64,000 nt of DNA from Bacteroidota bacterium (GCA_026391695.1 JAPLDP010000021.1:78125-142124); one strand, 5' to 3'. Shown: positions 7,591-17,068, numbered from the stretch's first letter. Made by a program: numbers and translations. Notes: generated by a model from the letters alone, not told the origin.

Positions 7591-9066
7591 ATGCACGATA
7601 TTAATTTCACTAATTATCATATTGAAGAGTTAAAGAATTCCGAGAATCTTTCGGAACGGACAAAGAATGTTTGCCTTAAAGGTTCGTTGGATAACCTGAA
7701 CAAGATTCTGATCTATTTCCTGAAAAATGGGAATTTTAAAAAAATCAGAAATTGTGGTGATAAGACCAACAAAGAGCTGATTAATATGGCGGAGAAATAT
7801 CTCGCTCGTTTTAAATTCACTATTGATGATCTTGAAATAAGTGATGAAAGTGAAGTGTTCGAGCGCTTCAAATTTTTTTGTTACGAAAGTTTTGGAATTC
7901 CATCTGTAGAAACAGAGGTTTTTCGTGAAGAGTTCTTTAAAAACAAATTTCCTTTTTTCAGATATGTGATGCTGATACTGAAAAAGATACTTAATGAAAG
8001 GGAATATTTCATTTTTAAGCACAACTATGGATACCTTTTTGAACAGGAAAAGATGACCCTGCAATCCATTGGTGATATATATGGTATTACCCGTGAACGG
8101 ATCAGGCAGATCTCCCAGATGATTCCCTATAAACTTGAGGAAGCCGTCATACGTCTTACAAAAGAACAGGATTATATTAAAAGCTGTTTTCATTATAACC
8201 TCGATATCAAGGCCGACTATATATTGATTGATAATAATACTGCCCGGGAGATCAATAAATTGGAGGATCTGAAGTTTACTGTCAAATTCTATGCGCTTGT
8301 TTTCTCCATATTGTATTCAAAAACATACAGCATGTTCCAGGATAAGGAAATCACATATAAAAATTATTTCCTGGTAAAAAATGATTTGTTTAAACAGTTC
8401 CGTTTCGCAGCATTATTTGATGATCTGGTAGAAAAAACCAACCAAAGAATTGAAGTGAGTTATGCCGAAGATTTTGATAAAGTATTGAAAAAATATCTGA
8501 AATCGGATGATCCCGCAATTTTTAAACGTATCAAGCCCATGTGCAGACACATCCTCAAGATCGGGCTTAACCTGGAAGTGAACAAAGAAAACATGTTGTT
8601 CATTCCCCGGAACACAATGGTCAAGTTATCCGAATACATCGTTGATATTGTGAAGAATGCCGGCCGTCCTATGCACCTGAAAGAGATACACAAGGAACTC
8701 TCCAGAAGATCACATAAGGCTCCTCATAATATCGAATCCCTCCGGTCGTCAATTTTAAGCATCGATGATATTGTGGCCATTGGTAAAACAAGCACATATG
8801 CTTTAAAACAATGGGGGAACATTAAAACCGGTACCATTAAAACGCTGGTGAAAGAATACCTTTCCCAATTCGACGAACCACGGCATATTAATGATATCGC
8901 TGAATATGTGATTCAGTTCAGGAAAACCACTGATAAAAACATTCTGTCCAATCTAAAACTTGACAGGACCAGAGCCTTCGTATTTTACAAGAAAAGTTTC
9001 ATTGGTCTGCGTTCAAAGAAATACAAGCGCATAGGGGGTAAGCATAGCCAGCTTAGATTATTATAA
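7591..9066 (+). CDS. putative DNA-binding protein with sigma-70 region 4-like and HARE-HTH-like domains
   Basis: A 491-residue protein that looks assembled from transcription-machinery parts. Residues about 15-65 resemble the helix-hairpin-helix of the RNA polymerase alpha C-terminal domain (L-S-E-R-T-K-N ... I-R-N-C-G-D-K-T). Residues about 155-175 match sigma-70 region 4 (T-L-Q-S-I-G-D-I-Y-G-I-T-R-E-R-I-R-Q-I). Residues about 358-415 look like a HARE-HTH domain (R-P-M-H-L-K-E-I-H-K-E-L). No sigma regions 2 or 3 are seen, so it is not a normal sigma factor. It has its own promoter and no obvious partner. Domain matches are by eye; a regulatory or DNA-processing role is inferred. Confidence 0.72.
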   Translation: MHDINFTNYHIEELKNSENLSERTKNVCLKGSLDNLNKILIYFLKNGNFKKIRNCGDKTNKELINMAEKYLARFKFTIDDLEISDESEVFERFKFFCYESFGIPSVETEVFREEFFKNKFPFFRYVMLILKKILNEREYFIFKHNYGYLFEQEKMTLQSIGDIYGITRERIRQISQMIPYKLEEAVIRLTKEQDYIKSCFHYNLDIKADYILIDNNTAREINKLEDLKFTVKFYALVFSILYSKTYSMFQDKEITYKNYFLVKNDLFKQFRFAALFDDLVEKTNQRIEVSYAEDFDKVLKKYLKSDDPAIFKRIKPMCRHILKIGLNLEVNKENMLFIPRNTMVKLSEYIVDIVKNAGRPMHLKEIHKELSRRSHKAPHNIESLRSSILSIDDIVAIGKTSTYALKQWGNIKTGTIKTLVKEYLSQFDEPRHINDIAEYVIQFRKTTDKNILSNLKLDRTRAFVFYKKSFIGLRSKKYKRIGGKHSQLRLL

Positions 9067-9087
9067 AAGGCTGAGATCTTAGCGAAA

Positions 9088-10092
9088 TCAATCCACAATA
9101 AGCTTTTCTATTCCCTCTGTCGCAAAGCTTTTCATGTTCCCGCCCTGATCTGAAAAAATAAAATAGGCATCGAGGCTTTTCTCTTGCTCAAGGAATTTTT
9201 TTGATTTCTCCAATCCCATCACCATAAAAGCAGTGGCATATGCATCGGCAGTCCAGCAATTTTTTGCCTTGACTGAAACGCTCAGAAGAGTGTGTGTAAC
9301 AGGATAGCCGGTTGATGGATCAATGGTATGGGAATATCTGATACCATTTTTTTCATAATATTTCCGGTAATTCCCTGATGTGGAAAGGGCTTCATTTTCA
9401 AGCTCTACTATGGCTTTCACCTGCTGGCTGGCATCCATATCCTGAGCCGGCTTTTCAATGCCGACACGCCATCGCTGACCACCAGGTTTATGGCCTTTTG
9501 CATACACTTCACCTCCAATATCCACAAGGAAAGCCGAAATACCTTTCTCATCCAGAAATCTGGCAATGACATCGACTGTGTAGCCCTGGGCGATAGCGTT
9601 GAAGTCGAAGCGCATGCCTGGATTATCTTTCTGAACTTTCTGTCCTGATAATCTTACTGCTTTATAATTCACCAGCTTACGGAGGCTGTCAATGGATGCC
9701 GTGTCGGTTTTCATGATGGGAGATGTTCCAAATCCCCAGGCATTTACGAGGGGCCCGATAGTCATGTCGAATGCCCCTCCTGTTTTGTCAGAAACCTCTT
9801 TCGCATGATTGAAGATATCTACAAAGATATTATCAACAATAACAGTTGTGTCGTTATTGTTTATCCTGGAGATAATTGATGAAGCCTTATAAACCGATAC
9901 GGACTGGTCGAATGCATTCAGAATGGAATCTATCTCCTCCTGATAATTTTGTCCTGAAGATGTATAATACGTTATCGTATAATATGTACCCTGGGCTTCA
10001 CCCGAAAATTTAACCAGTTGTTCTGCTGCATCGGGATTACAGGAGAAGAAGCCTGTAATTATTGCTGATCCGAATAAAAAATATCTTTTCAT
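9088..10092 (-). CDS. apbE: FAD:protein FMN transferase, lipoprotein
   Basis: ApbE attaches FMN covalently to a Thr of NqrB, NqrC or RnfG-type flavoproteins at the outer face of the inner membrane. The 334 residues begin with a lipoprotein signal ending in F-F-S-C. Family marks are G-T-Y-Y-T-I-T-Y near residue 35, the F-D-M-T-I-G-P-L-V-N-A-W-G-F-G segment, F-D-F-N-A-I-A-Q-G-Y, and the C-terminal S-H-T-I-D-P-S-T-G-Y-P-V and A-D-A-Y-A-T-A metal/FAD motifs. Its ATG overlaps the stop of the nqrF remnant upstream (TAATG), which shows it once closed an nqr operon. The rest of that operon is not in the window. Confidence 0.93.
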   Translation of the reverse strand: MKRYFLFGSAIITGFFSCNPDAAEQLVKFSGEAQGTYYTITYYTSSGQNYQEEIDSILNAFDQSVSVYKASSIISRINNNDTTVIVDNIFVDIFNHAKEVSDKTGGAFDMTIGPLVNAWGFGTSPIMKTDTASIDSLRKLVNYKAVRLSGQKVQKDNPGMRFDFNAIAQGYTVDVIARFLDEKGISAFLVDIGGEVYAKGHKPGGQRWRVGIEKPAQDMDASQQVKAIVELENEALSTSGNYRKYYEKNGIRYSHTIDPSTGYPVTHTLLSVSVKAKNCWTADAYATAFMVMGLEKSKKFLEQEKSLDAYFIFSDQGGNMKSFATEGIEKLIVD

Positions 10093-10361
10093 TATCCTCC
10101 AAAATCGTCAAAGGCAATCATTTCTTTCGGGGCACCATAATCATCAAGCATTTTCAGCACAGCCTGATTCATCAGTGGTGGTCCGCAAAGATAATATTCT
10201 ACTTCTTCCGGTTCAGGATGTTTGCTGAGATAATTATCCATAACCACCTGGTATTTAAATCCAGTATAACCTTCACAGCGATCTTCGGGTAACGGTTCTG
10301 ACAAAGTAATATTCTGCGATTGCATAGGTGCCATGCCTACACCACCTCCGATCTGTCTCAC
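10092..10361 (-). pseudogene. nqrF: nqrF remnant (C-terminal end, internally deleted)
   Basis: An 89-codon frame matching the C-terminus of NqrF, the NADH-oxidising subunit of the Na+-pumping NADH:quinone reductase. The [10 protein letters not shown] segment (the NAD-binding G-G-G-x-G-M-A-P motif) runs straight into L-S-E-P-L-P-E-D. About 45 residues normally lie between these, so there is an in-frame internal deletion. The end, with [10 protein letters not shown] and the terminal F-D-D-F-G-G, is intact. The 2Fe-2S domain and most of the FAD domain are missing, and the only start is GTG. Cannot be a working NqrF. It may still be translated and couple to apbE. Confidence 0.85.
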
Positions 10362-10399
10362 CGTAGAGTTTTATATTTAGTCCCTTTTTTAATTTTTAC

Positions 10400-10407
10400 T
10401 ATTTTTG
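10400..10407 (+). promoter_or_regulatory. -7 element upstream of the T9SS plug-domain gene
   Basis: TATTTTTG fits the TAnnTTTG box; the upstream -33 region has only TTTA. It lies about 80 bases before the start codon, in the gap between divergent genes. Confidence 0.4.
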
Positions 10408-10487
10408 ACATTAAAAACAGGTAGTTTTTAGTTCTTCCCAGGAAAGCATTCTTCCGATGAACCTATTTTTAAAAGAATAAATATTTG

Positions 10488-11825
10488 ATGATTAAAGCAA
10501 CTCACCGATATTCAGGATTATTCAGGCAGTTTACCATAAGCACTTTCTTTTGGTGTGTGATCGGTTTTTTTATTTTTCACGCTGACTGCCAGGAAGAGGT
10601 CGATTACTATAATGACAACTATTTCCGCTTTACAGATCATATTTATAAGGAAAACATCAAATCGGTTTTATTGTACAGGGTTGGATGGGAATTGACATCA
10701 CCGGTCGTACGGTTCAATTCAGATGATTGTCTGCGGCTGTCATTTGATGATCTGGAGGGCGATACGAAAGACTACCGCTATACGATACTGCATTGCAATG
10801 CAAACTGGTCCCCAAGTGACCTGCGTCCCAATGAATATCTGGAAGGGTATACTGAAGACCAGATTGAAGATTACAAGTTTTCGTTCAACACCATCCAGTC
10901 CTATACGCACTATGATCTGACACTGCCAAACAATTATATCAGATTTACAATACCAGGAAATTATCTTATTAAGGTATATGATACGGATAGCTCAGATATG
11001 GTGCTGTCAATGCGTTTCATGGTTGTTGATCCCCGGATTACTATTACCGGTCATATTCTTCGCTCATCTAATGTCGAAGAGAGAAATTACAGGCAGGAAG
11101 TTGATTTTTCGATTGATACAAAGGATTATCCCATTTATGAGCCCTATCGAAGCCTGAATGTTGTCGTCATGCAGAATAACAGGTGGGATAATGCAATTGT
11201 GAACCTGCGACCTCGTATGGTCATTGGTGATGAACTCGATTACAATTATGATGCTGAAAATGTGTTTGACGGTGATAACGAGTTCAGAAACGTGGATATC
11301 AAAAGCCTTCGTTACCAGTCGCCAAGAATAAAGGCATTCGGCTTTGAGAACAGGACCAATCATGTGTATCTGTGGGAGGATGAAGCCAGAAGCTTCAGGG
11401 TGTACCATTCGGAAACCGATATCAACGGAAACCGGTTAATCAGTTGCGAGGATGCCGAAGACGTAGACGTGGAATGTGATTATGCCTGGGTGCATTTTGT
11501 CCTTAAATATCCTGGTCCGCTGACTGGCGGGAGCCTGTATATTTTTGGTGGTCTGACCAACTGGCAGTTCAACAGTGATGCTTTGATGAAGTATAACTTT
11601 GATGTGAAGGGTTATTGTGACAGTTTATATCTGAAAGAGGGATATTATGATTACTTGTATTTATATGTTGCAAATGGCCGGTCAGTTGGCGACGCAGGTC
11701 AAATTGAAGGTAATCATTATGAAACCGGAAATGATTATGTCATTCTGGTTTATTACCGTCCTCCCGGATTTTTATACGATGAACTTATCGGGATTAAAAC
11801 ATTGAATTCCCGTGAAAATCCATAA
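10488..11825 (+). CDS. type IX secretion plug-domain protein (DUF5103 family)
   Basis: A 445-residue secreted protein of the DUF5103 family, named after the plug that closes the SprA translocon in T9SS. An N-terminal signal peptide (hydrophobic F-F-W-C-V-I-G-F-F-I-F-H) is followed by an all-beta region. Family marks include V-G-W-E-L-T-S-P-V near residue 65, the Y-R-Y-T-I-L-H-C-N-A-N-W strand near 100, and the late G-P-L-T-G-G-S-L-Y-I-F-G-G-L-T-N-W-Q carbohydrate-binding-like strand. The frame allows TTG at 10485, but ATG at 10488 is the natural start. It stands alone; its T9SS role is inferred from the family. Confidence 0.8.
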   Translation: MIKATHRYSGLFRQFTISTFFWCVIGFFIFHADCQEEVDYYNDNYFRFTDHIYKENIKSVLLYRVGWELTSPVVRFNSDDCLRLSFDDLEGDTKDYRYTILHCNANWSPSDLRPNEYLEGYTEDQIEDYKFSFNTIQSYTHYDLTLPNNYIRFTIPGNYLIKVYDTDSSDMVLSMRFMVVDPRITITGHILRSSNVEERNYRQEVDFSIDTKDYPIYEPYRSLNVVVMQNNRWDNAIVNLRPRMVIGDELDYNYDAENVFDGDNEFRNVDIKSLRYQSPRIKAFGFENRTNHVYLWEDEARSFRVYHSETDINGNRLISCEDAEDVDVECDYAWVHFVLKYPGPLTGGSLYIFGGLTNWQFNSDALMKYNFDVKGYCDSLYLKEGYYDYLYLYVANGRSVGDAGQIEGNHYETGNDYVILVYYRPPGFLYDELIGIKTLNSRENP

Positions 11826-11844
11826 TATGTTGCCGGATCAGTGA

Positions 11845-13080
11845 TTATTCATAGCGGAGTGATTCGATGGGATCAAGTTTGGCTGCCTTGGTAGCCGGAA
11901 TGATACCGGAGATGAGGGCGACGAAGAGGCATAGCATGACACCGGTGATTACCCATGCCCATGGGATAAAGAAATGCGATCCGATCTGGATGGCAATGAC
12001 ATTGCCGATGGCAATACCGAGGATGATGCCCAGTAATCCGCCTATTTGAGCAATGACAATGGATTCGATGAGGAATTGCCGTAATACGTCCCTGTTTTTT
12101 GCTCCAATAGCCTTTCGGATACCGATCTCCTGTGTCCGGTCAGTTACTGAGACCAGCATAATATTCATCAATCCGATAGCGGCTCCGAAAAGTGTTATGA
12201 GGCCGATGATAGTCGCAGCCATTCTCAGGTATTTCAGGTTGCTGAAGAGCATCTCTGCGAGCGTATCACTTTTGGAGATGTCGAAATTGTTTTCCTCGTT
12301 CAGTCTAAGCTTGCGGATATTTCTGAAGAGTCCTGTAGCTTCGCCCTGAGCGGTTTCAAGTGACAGGGAACCTGAAGTCATGATGTTAATGGAAAACGAC
12401 ATGTCGGGGCGTAAAAATCTCTGCCTGACATTATTCAGCGGGATGATACACATATTATCACTGCTGAAGCCGATGCCGGAGCCCCGGGATGCGAGTACGC
12501 CGATGATTTTGTACTTTCCCGGTCCGATAGAAATCTCACTGCCAATAGGTTCTTCCTTGTTTTTAAACATTTTCCTGGCCAGTTCTGCGCCGACGACGAC
12601 CACGTTGGAGCCATAAAAAACCTCATTGGGTGTAAAGGTTCTTCCTTTTGCCAGGTCACTGCCGGATGTGAGCAGATAATTCTCATCACTGCCAAGAACG
12701 TCAATGTTAGGATTTGATTTGTATGTTTTGTACTTGACGGTGCCGGTGCCGGTTGCCCGGGCGAGAATGGCCACTGTAGACGGAAAGGTGAATTGTTCTT
12801 TGAATGCGACAGCTTCCTCGTAAGATATTTTTATAAATTCCTTCGAGTGGTGGTCGCCGCCCATGACAAACATTGACCGGTTGCGGATGGTCAGTGTATT
12901 CGCTCCCATTCGCATAAAGTTCTCATTCAGCCAGTATTTGATGGCATCGATGGAAGTCAGGATCCCCATGAGTGCCATAATGCCAAAGGCAATGATAAGG
13001 ATAGTTAATATGGAGCGGAGCAGGTTGCTTTGTATGGAATGAAGGGCTATCTTGATATTTTCGAGCAGTAATTTAAGCAT
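11845..13080 (-). CDS. ABC transporter permease, MacB/FtsX type
   Basis: Permease of the MacB class, which uses ATP hydrolysis by a separate subunit to drive work in the periplasm rather than transmembrane transport. The 411 residues show the classic order: one N-terminal membrane helix (about 18-40), a periplasmic MacB-type domain (about 45-285), and three C-terminal helices. The FtsX motif [12 protein letters not shown] lies between the first two of these. The ending P-I-E-S-L-R-Y-E is typical of the family. No ATPase or membrane-fusion partner lies beside it, so its partners must be elsewhere. Downstream end meets the plug-domain gene convergently. Confidence 0.88.
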   Translation of the reverse strand: MLKLLLENIKIALHSIQSNLLRSILTILIIAFGIMALMGILTSIDAIKYWLNENFMRMGANTLTIRNRSMFVMGGDHHSKEFIKISYEEAVAFKEQFTFPSTVAILARATGTGTVKYKTYKSNPNIDVLGSDENYLLTSGSDLAKGRTFTPNEVFYGSNVVVVGAELARKMFKNKEEPIGSEISIGPGKYKIIGVLASRGSGIGFSSDNMCIIPLNNVRQRFLRPDMSFSINIMTSGSLSLETAQGEATGLFRNIRKLRLNEENNFDISKSDTLAEMLFSNLKYLRMAATIIGLITLFGAAIGLMNIMLVSVTDRTQEIGIRKAIGAKNRDVLRQFLIESIVIAQIGGLLGIILGIAIGNVIAIQIGSHFFIPWAWVITGVMLCLFVALISGIIPATKAAKLDPIESLRYE

Positions 13081-13103
13081 AGTCGTGTAATAGGGTAAAA
13101 CAA

Positions 13104-13763
13104 TTACAACTCTTCTTTTCTGCCATATGCAAGGTCGCCGGCATCGCCCATTCCCGGCACGATAAAAGCCTGGGCGGTCAGTTCATCATCTACAGCACCA
13201 ACCCAAAGTGTGACAGTTGATTTGGGAAGATGACGCTTGAGATGGTCAATACCTTCAGAACTAGCCATGGCAGTGACGATATGCGTATGCAAAGGCTGCC
13301 CGTGCGTTAGCAATTCCTTATAGCACAGTACCATCGATAAACCGGTGGCAATCAATGCATCTGAGAGTATGAGAATTTCATCAGTAAGATCAGGGCATGA
13401 GACGTATTCTATATGAATATTTTGGCGTCCGTCTTTATAAGTTTTTCTAAAGGCTGAAATGAAACCACTCGGCGCCTGGTCAAAGTAACTGAGAATCCCG
13501 TTATGCAACGGTAGTCCGGCCCTCAGGATGGTTGCCAGGACAGGCTGTCGTTTTAAAACAGGTACCAGCGCTGTTCCAAGGGAAGTGACGACATCTTTTT
13601 CTTCATAACTCAGTGTTTTGCTGATCTCATAGGCAAATATCTGCCCGATCCTTTCGAAATTGTAACGGAAACGGAAAGGATCCTTCTGAATTTCAGCATC
13701 CCGCAACTCAGCAATGAAATGATTAAAAAGAGTATCCGGTTTTCCTATAATGTTAACTTTCAT
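13104..13763 (-). CDS. upp: uracil phosphoribosyltransferase
   Basis: Pyrimidine salvage enzyme making UMP from uracil and PRPP in the cytoplasm. The 219 residues include the uracil-site region [10 protein letters not shown] and the PRPP loop, here [13 protein letters not shown] instead of the common D-P-M-L-A-T-G-G-S. The closing [11 protein letters not shown] uracil-binding motif is present. The changed PRPP loop (D-A-L-I in place of D-P-M-L) is unusual but keeps the Asp and A-T-G. Probably active. It lies 23 bases after the start side of the permease gene, on the same strand. Confidence 0.87.
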   Translation of the reverse strand: MKVNIIGKPDTLFNHFIAELRDAEIQKDPFRFRYNFERIGQIFAYEISKTLSYEEKDVVTSLGTALVPVLKRQPVLATILRAGLPLHNGILSYFDQAPSGFISAFRKTYKDGRQNIHIEYVSCPDLTDEILILSDALIATGLSMVLCYKELLTHGQPLHTHIVTAMASSEGIDHLKRHLPKSTVTLWVGAVDDELTAQAFIVPGMGDAGDLAYGRKEEL

Positions 13764-13863
13764 AAGTAAGTCAAAGATACATCTTTTAATTGAAAGAACA
13801 ATTTAATTATCGGATAAAAAAGGTTGTCGTACGATAACCTTTTATGAATATAGGATTTTCAGT

Positions 13864-16020
13864 CTATTCCTGGTAAGGTTTGACAAGCTCAATAAGTTCC
13901 GGCAGATCCATGCCAAGATTTTCAAGATGTTCAATTTTAGGGACACCGTTTTTCGTCCATCCTCTTCTTATATAAACGGCATCCAGCAGTTTTTCATACC
14001 GGTCTTCCCTGTATTTTCTCATAAGGGTCATTTTTTCCTTAGTTGATTTACCGGCAGGATTTATTCCAAGGATGTCCCCGAGCTGTTTGTCATAACGTTC
14101 AGCCCTTGATTCATATTCCTCAGCTGTGACCGGTCCGGCTGCGCGATAAGGCTGGGCATCATATTTCCTGGTGCCATAGCCTCTCCGGAGGTTGAAGATT
14201 CTCTGGAAGTTATAAACCCGTTCAGATTGCCGTATCAACTCCTGTTTATCAAAGGGTTTGCCGGTCACAGCCTTATAAATGGTCACATAATTATCAACAT
14301 GTTCAGGTACTTTGGCCGGTTCATCTGTTTCAGCGTTGGTGACAGGTTCAACGTCATTCCATGGCAGTTTACACAGCCCTTGCAGTCCAAACCATGTCCG
14401 GAACATAGGGAAATAGTGAAGGGCTTCAGCTTTATCTTCGAATGTTGGTATCTGGTTGTTAACCATATCCATAAATATCAGCCAGGCTTCGTCATGCTGG
14501 GGACCTTTGTTGGTCATGGCATAACCTCCCTGCTGGGCGAGAGATTCTTTAGAAACGTACTGGGAATATTCCAGTCCTTTATTTTCCATACCGATATCCT
14601 GGAGGAAGGCTGCATCGCCCCAGCCTTTCTCCGCGAAGAGTTTTTTCATTTTTCTGATGCCCAAACCTGCGATGAGCCCGAAGCCTTCACCACGTGCAAG
14701 CTGGTGCATCACTTCCATAGCTGCTTCGGCATTTCCGAATTTCAGCTCCAGCCCACCTGTTCTTTCTTTATTCAGTATGCCATTTTCATAGCATTCCATC
14801 ATGAAAGCCATGGAAGTCCCCCAGGTGATGGTACAAATGCCGTAAGTGTCGCAATAGAAATTGGATTCGACGATCCATTCCGGGTTGAAGATGCCGCAAT
14901 TGGAACCCACACCTGCGGCAGTTTCATATTCCGGGCCATCCACAAGCACGGATTGCCCTTTATAAGGCCCTGTCATGACTATATATCCGTCTGCACCCTT
15001 GGAGCAGGCCATGTTGCAGCCTATCCAGCATCCATCGAGAATGCCCTGTGTAAAACGCTGCTTCCATATATTGGAATGTATTCCGGGGGCATCAGGATGA
15101 CTGCCGAATTTAAAGTTATGCACGGGAAGCAGGTCATAATCGTTCATGATATTAGTCAGGTGAGCGGTGCCCTTAGTCTTCATTTCTGCCTGGGAATCAT
15201 CGAGGTCTCTCATTTCTTTATTGAATCTCCGGCCCCTTTCCATGATAGGTTCAAGGTCGGCCACGTTGTTAAGATTTCCTTTTACACCGGGGATTTTGAC
15301 CACGATGGCTTTGATTTTTTTATTACGGAAAACCGTGCCTGTGCCTCCTCTTCCGGCCTGTTTCACCCTGACCTTCTTTCTTTTGTTATCATAAAAGCTG
15401 AAATTAAGCATTCCGAAAAGTGAATGGTCGGCAGCTGCTCCTGTTGACACTATGCCTATATTTTTTTTATCGGCCTCATCCAGGGCATACATTTCTGTCA
15501 GCTGTTCTATAAGGATATGGCTGTCGAAGGCTTCTTTCGGGGCTGTGATAATTTCGACCCTGTGGTTAATACCATCGATGAAAATGATGATATCTTCCTT
15601 CGCTTTACCCTGAAGTTCCAGCGCATCAAAGCCGGCAAATTTCAGGAATGGGCCGAAAAATCCACCAACGTTGCTGTCAATAGGTATATCTGTCTGTGGG
15701 GAAATGGAAACAACAATGGATTTTCCTGTCCCGGAATACTGTGTGATGCCGCCGATGGGGCCTGATGCAATAATAATCTCATTTTCAGGATCGTCCCACT
15801 TTGTGTTTGGTTTGGTCGCATCCCATAACAAACGCAGTCCATAACCCTTTCCTCCAATAAACTTTTCCTTCATTGTGGGAGGTACATCTTTTGCTTTTAC
15901 CGTGTTATCGGAAATATTAATGTACAAAACTTTGTCTGTATAGCCTTTGTCCAGAGGTGTCCAGGTGTATTTCCATTCCCTGAGCAATTGATGGCTGCTT
16001 TTAATTTCTGATATGTCCAT
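13864..16020 (-). CDS. aldehyde:ferredoxin oxidoreductase family, tungsten-type
   Basis: A 718-residue member of the AOR family, which oxidises aldehydes with ferredoxin using a tungsten (or molybdenum) bis-pterin and a 4Fe-4S cluster. The N-terminal domain has the family's G-G-K-G-Y-G-L-R-L-L-W motif and G-P-I-G-G-I-T-Q-Y-S-G. The cluster Cys group reads C-W-I-G-C-N-M-A-C (about residues 328-336), one residue wider than the usual CxxCxxxC. The last Cys is in G-L-C-K-L (about 548). The protein is about 100 residues longer than classical AOR. It is divergent from thiF-thiS, which could serve pterin sulfuration. Substrate unknown. A 398-codon frame on the other strand is a shadow. Confidence 0.9.
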   Translation of the reverse strand: MDISEIKSSHQLLREWKYTWTPLDKGYTDKVLYINISDNTVKAKDVPPTMKEKFIGGKGYGLRLLWDATKPNTKWDDPENEIIIASGPIGGITQYSGTGKSIVVSISPQTDIPIDSNVGGFFGPFLKFAGFDALELQGKAKEDIIIFIDGINHRVEIITAPKEAFDSHILIEQLTEMYALDEADKKNIGIVSTGAAADHSLFGMLNFSFYDNKRKKVRVKQAGRGGTGTVFRNKKIKAIVVKIPGVKGNLNNVADLEPIMERGRRFNKEMRDLDDSQAEMKTKGTAHLTNIMNDYDLLPVHNFKFGSHPDAPGIHSNIWKQRFTQGILDGCWIGCNMACSKGADGYIVMTGPYKGQSVLVDGPEYETAAGVGSNCGIFNPEWIVESNFYCDTYGICTITWGTSMAFMMECYENGILNKERTGGLELKFGNAEAAMEVMHQLARGEGFGLIAGLGIRKMKKLFAEKGWGDAAFLQDIGMENKGLEYSQYVSKESLAQQGGYAMTNKGPQHDEAWLIFMDMVNNQIPTFEDKAEALHYFPMFRTWFGLQGLCKLPWNDVEPVTNAETDEPAKVPEHVDNYVTIYKAVTGKPFDKQELIRQSERVYNFQRIFNLRRGYGTRKYDAQPYRAAGPVTAEEYESRAERYDKQLGDILGINPAGKSTKEKMTLMRKYREDRYEKLLDAVYIRRGWTKNGVPKIEHLENLGMDLPELIELVKPYQE

Positions 16021-16178
16021 ATAATTGTTTTATATATTGTTCATAGATTCACAAAGGTAAATAAAAACTGAAAAATCCGTGGAAATGAGGTTTTTTTATA
16101 CCCCGGATACCTGAACGACCTGTTGTGATATGCTTGAACTGTCAGACCGATGATGGTCTGGCAGGTTGAATAATTTTA

Positions 16179-16186
16179 TATTTTTG
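16179..16186 (+). promoter_or_regulatory. -7 element upstream of thiF
   Basis: TATTTTTG fits the Bacteroidota -7 box and lies 17 bases before the ATG. A small hairpin, CAGACCGATGATGGTCTG (16143-16160), precedes it in the divergent promoter gap. Confidence 0.4.
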
Positions 16187-16203
16187 TAGTGAATTAATTG
16201 ATA

Positions 16204-16788
16204 ATGCACCTGATGCTTGAAAGATTAAAAAAATGCACGGTTGGCATTGCCGGTTGTGGCGGGCTGGGTTCCAATTGTGCCATCGCTTTGGCCAGAGTAG
16301 GAATTGGAAAGATCATCATTGCCGATGATGATATTGTCAATAGAAGTAATCTGAACAGGCAATATTATTTTTTAAAACAGATAGGATTGAAGAAGACGGT
16401 GGCGTTGAAAGAAAACATCCGCATGATCGACCCTGAGGTTATTGTAGAGGCTCATGATATGAAGCTTACGTCGCACGATATTGGCCGCATATTTAAAGAC
16501 TGCGATGTCATTGTAGAGGCATTTGATCTGAAAGAGATGAAGCAGATGATAGCCGAAGCGGTTATTTCGGGGATGCCGGGTAAGCCTCTCATTATCGGAT
16601 CGGGACTGGCCGGATGGGGTAGAAATAATGCCATCAGAACCAGAAAGATCGATCATATTTATGTTTGCGGCGACGGGGCCACAGAGGTCAGCGATCATTT
16701 ACCTCCTCTTGCGCCTAGGGTAGGGATTGTTGCAAATATGCAGGCAAACCAGGTGCTCGAGATTTTATTGGGAAAACCAGCATTATGA
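16204..16788 (+). CDS. thiF: ThiF/MoeB-type adenylyltransferase
   Basis: E1-like enzyme that adenylates the C-terminal Gly of a ThiS or MoaD sulfur carrier. The Rossmann motif G-I-A-G-C-G-G-L-G-S-N is near residue 14, followed by the conserved D-x-D-x-V-x-x-S-N-L-N-R-Q that positions ATP and magnesium. It is short (about 194 residues) and lacks the zinc-binding CxxC pairs of MoeB, as in the short ThiF forms of anaerobes. A TTG at 16198 would add two residues; ATG at 16204 is preferred. The stop overlaps the start of thiS (ATGA), so the two are translationally coupled. Confidence 0.86.
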   Translation: MHLMLERLKKCTVGIAGCGGLGSNCAIALARVGIGKIIIADDDIVNRSNLNRQYYFLKQIGLKKTVALKENIRMIDPEVIVEAHDMKLTSHDIGRIFKDCDVIVEAFDLKEMKQMIAEAVISGMPGKPLIIGSGLAGWGRNNAIRTRKIDHIYVCGDGATEVSDHLPPLAPRVGIVANMQANQVLEILLGKPAL

Positions 16789-16988
16789 GAATTAATTTGA
16801 ATAATAGATTTGAAGATTTTCAGGGTGAGCAGTTGACTGTTTCCGAACTCCTTCAAATAAAGAATTTCACCTTCCGGTTATTGGTCATTAAAATCAACGA
16901 TAAGCTGATCAGAAAGGAAGATTACGGCAGCGCCCTGATCAGTGATGGCGACAAAGTTGTGGTTATGCATCTGGTGAGCGGAGGATGA
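16785..16988 (+). CDS. thiS: sulfur carrier protein ThiS/MoaD-like
   Basis: A 67-residue ubiquitin-fold sulfur carrier ending in the required Gly-Gly (S-G-G at the C-terminus), where ThiF forms the acyl adenylate and then the thiocarboxylate. The I-S-D-G-D-K-V-V-V segment before the tail is typical of ThiS. Overlaps thiF by four bases. No thiazole genes (thiG, thiH) are nearby, while a tungsten-type oxidoreductase is divergently next door. It may serve thiamine or tungsto/molybdopterin synthesis; the sequence alone does not decide. Confidence 0.82.
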   Translation: MRINLNNRFEDFQGEQLTVSELLQIKNFTFRLLVIKINDKLIRKEDYGSALISDGDKVVVMHLVSGG

Positions 16989-16990
16989 TG

Positions 16991-17068
16991 TTCAATGAAC
17001 AATGATCAATGAACAATGATCAAAATTAGATACTCCCAGTACTGATCACTGATCATTGATCATTGATT
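16991..17068. repeat. inverted GATCATT/AATGATC repeat between convergent genes
   Basis: The left arm (16991-17022) repeats CAATGATCAATGAACAATGATCA words. The right arm (17043-17068) repeats TGATCATTGATCATTGATT and can pair with it. It sits exactly between the convergent thiS and folC ends and overlaps the folC stop, so a two-way terminator is likely. It shares its core word with the palindrome at 994-1017. Confidence 0.7.

Noticed and set aside
14227..15423. 398-codon open frame on the plus strand opposite the AOR gene
   Set aside because: Antisense shadow of a well-supported enzyme gene; no motifs, no promoter or signal of its own.
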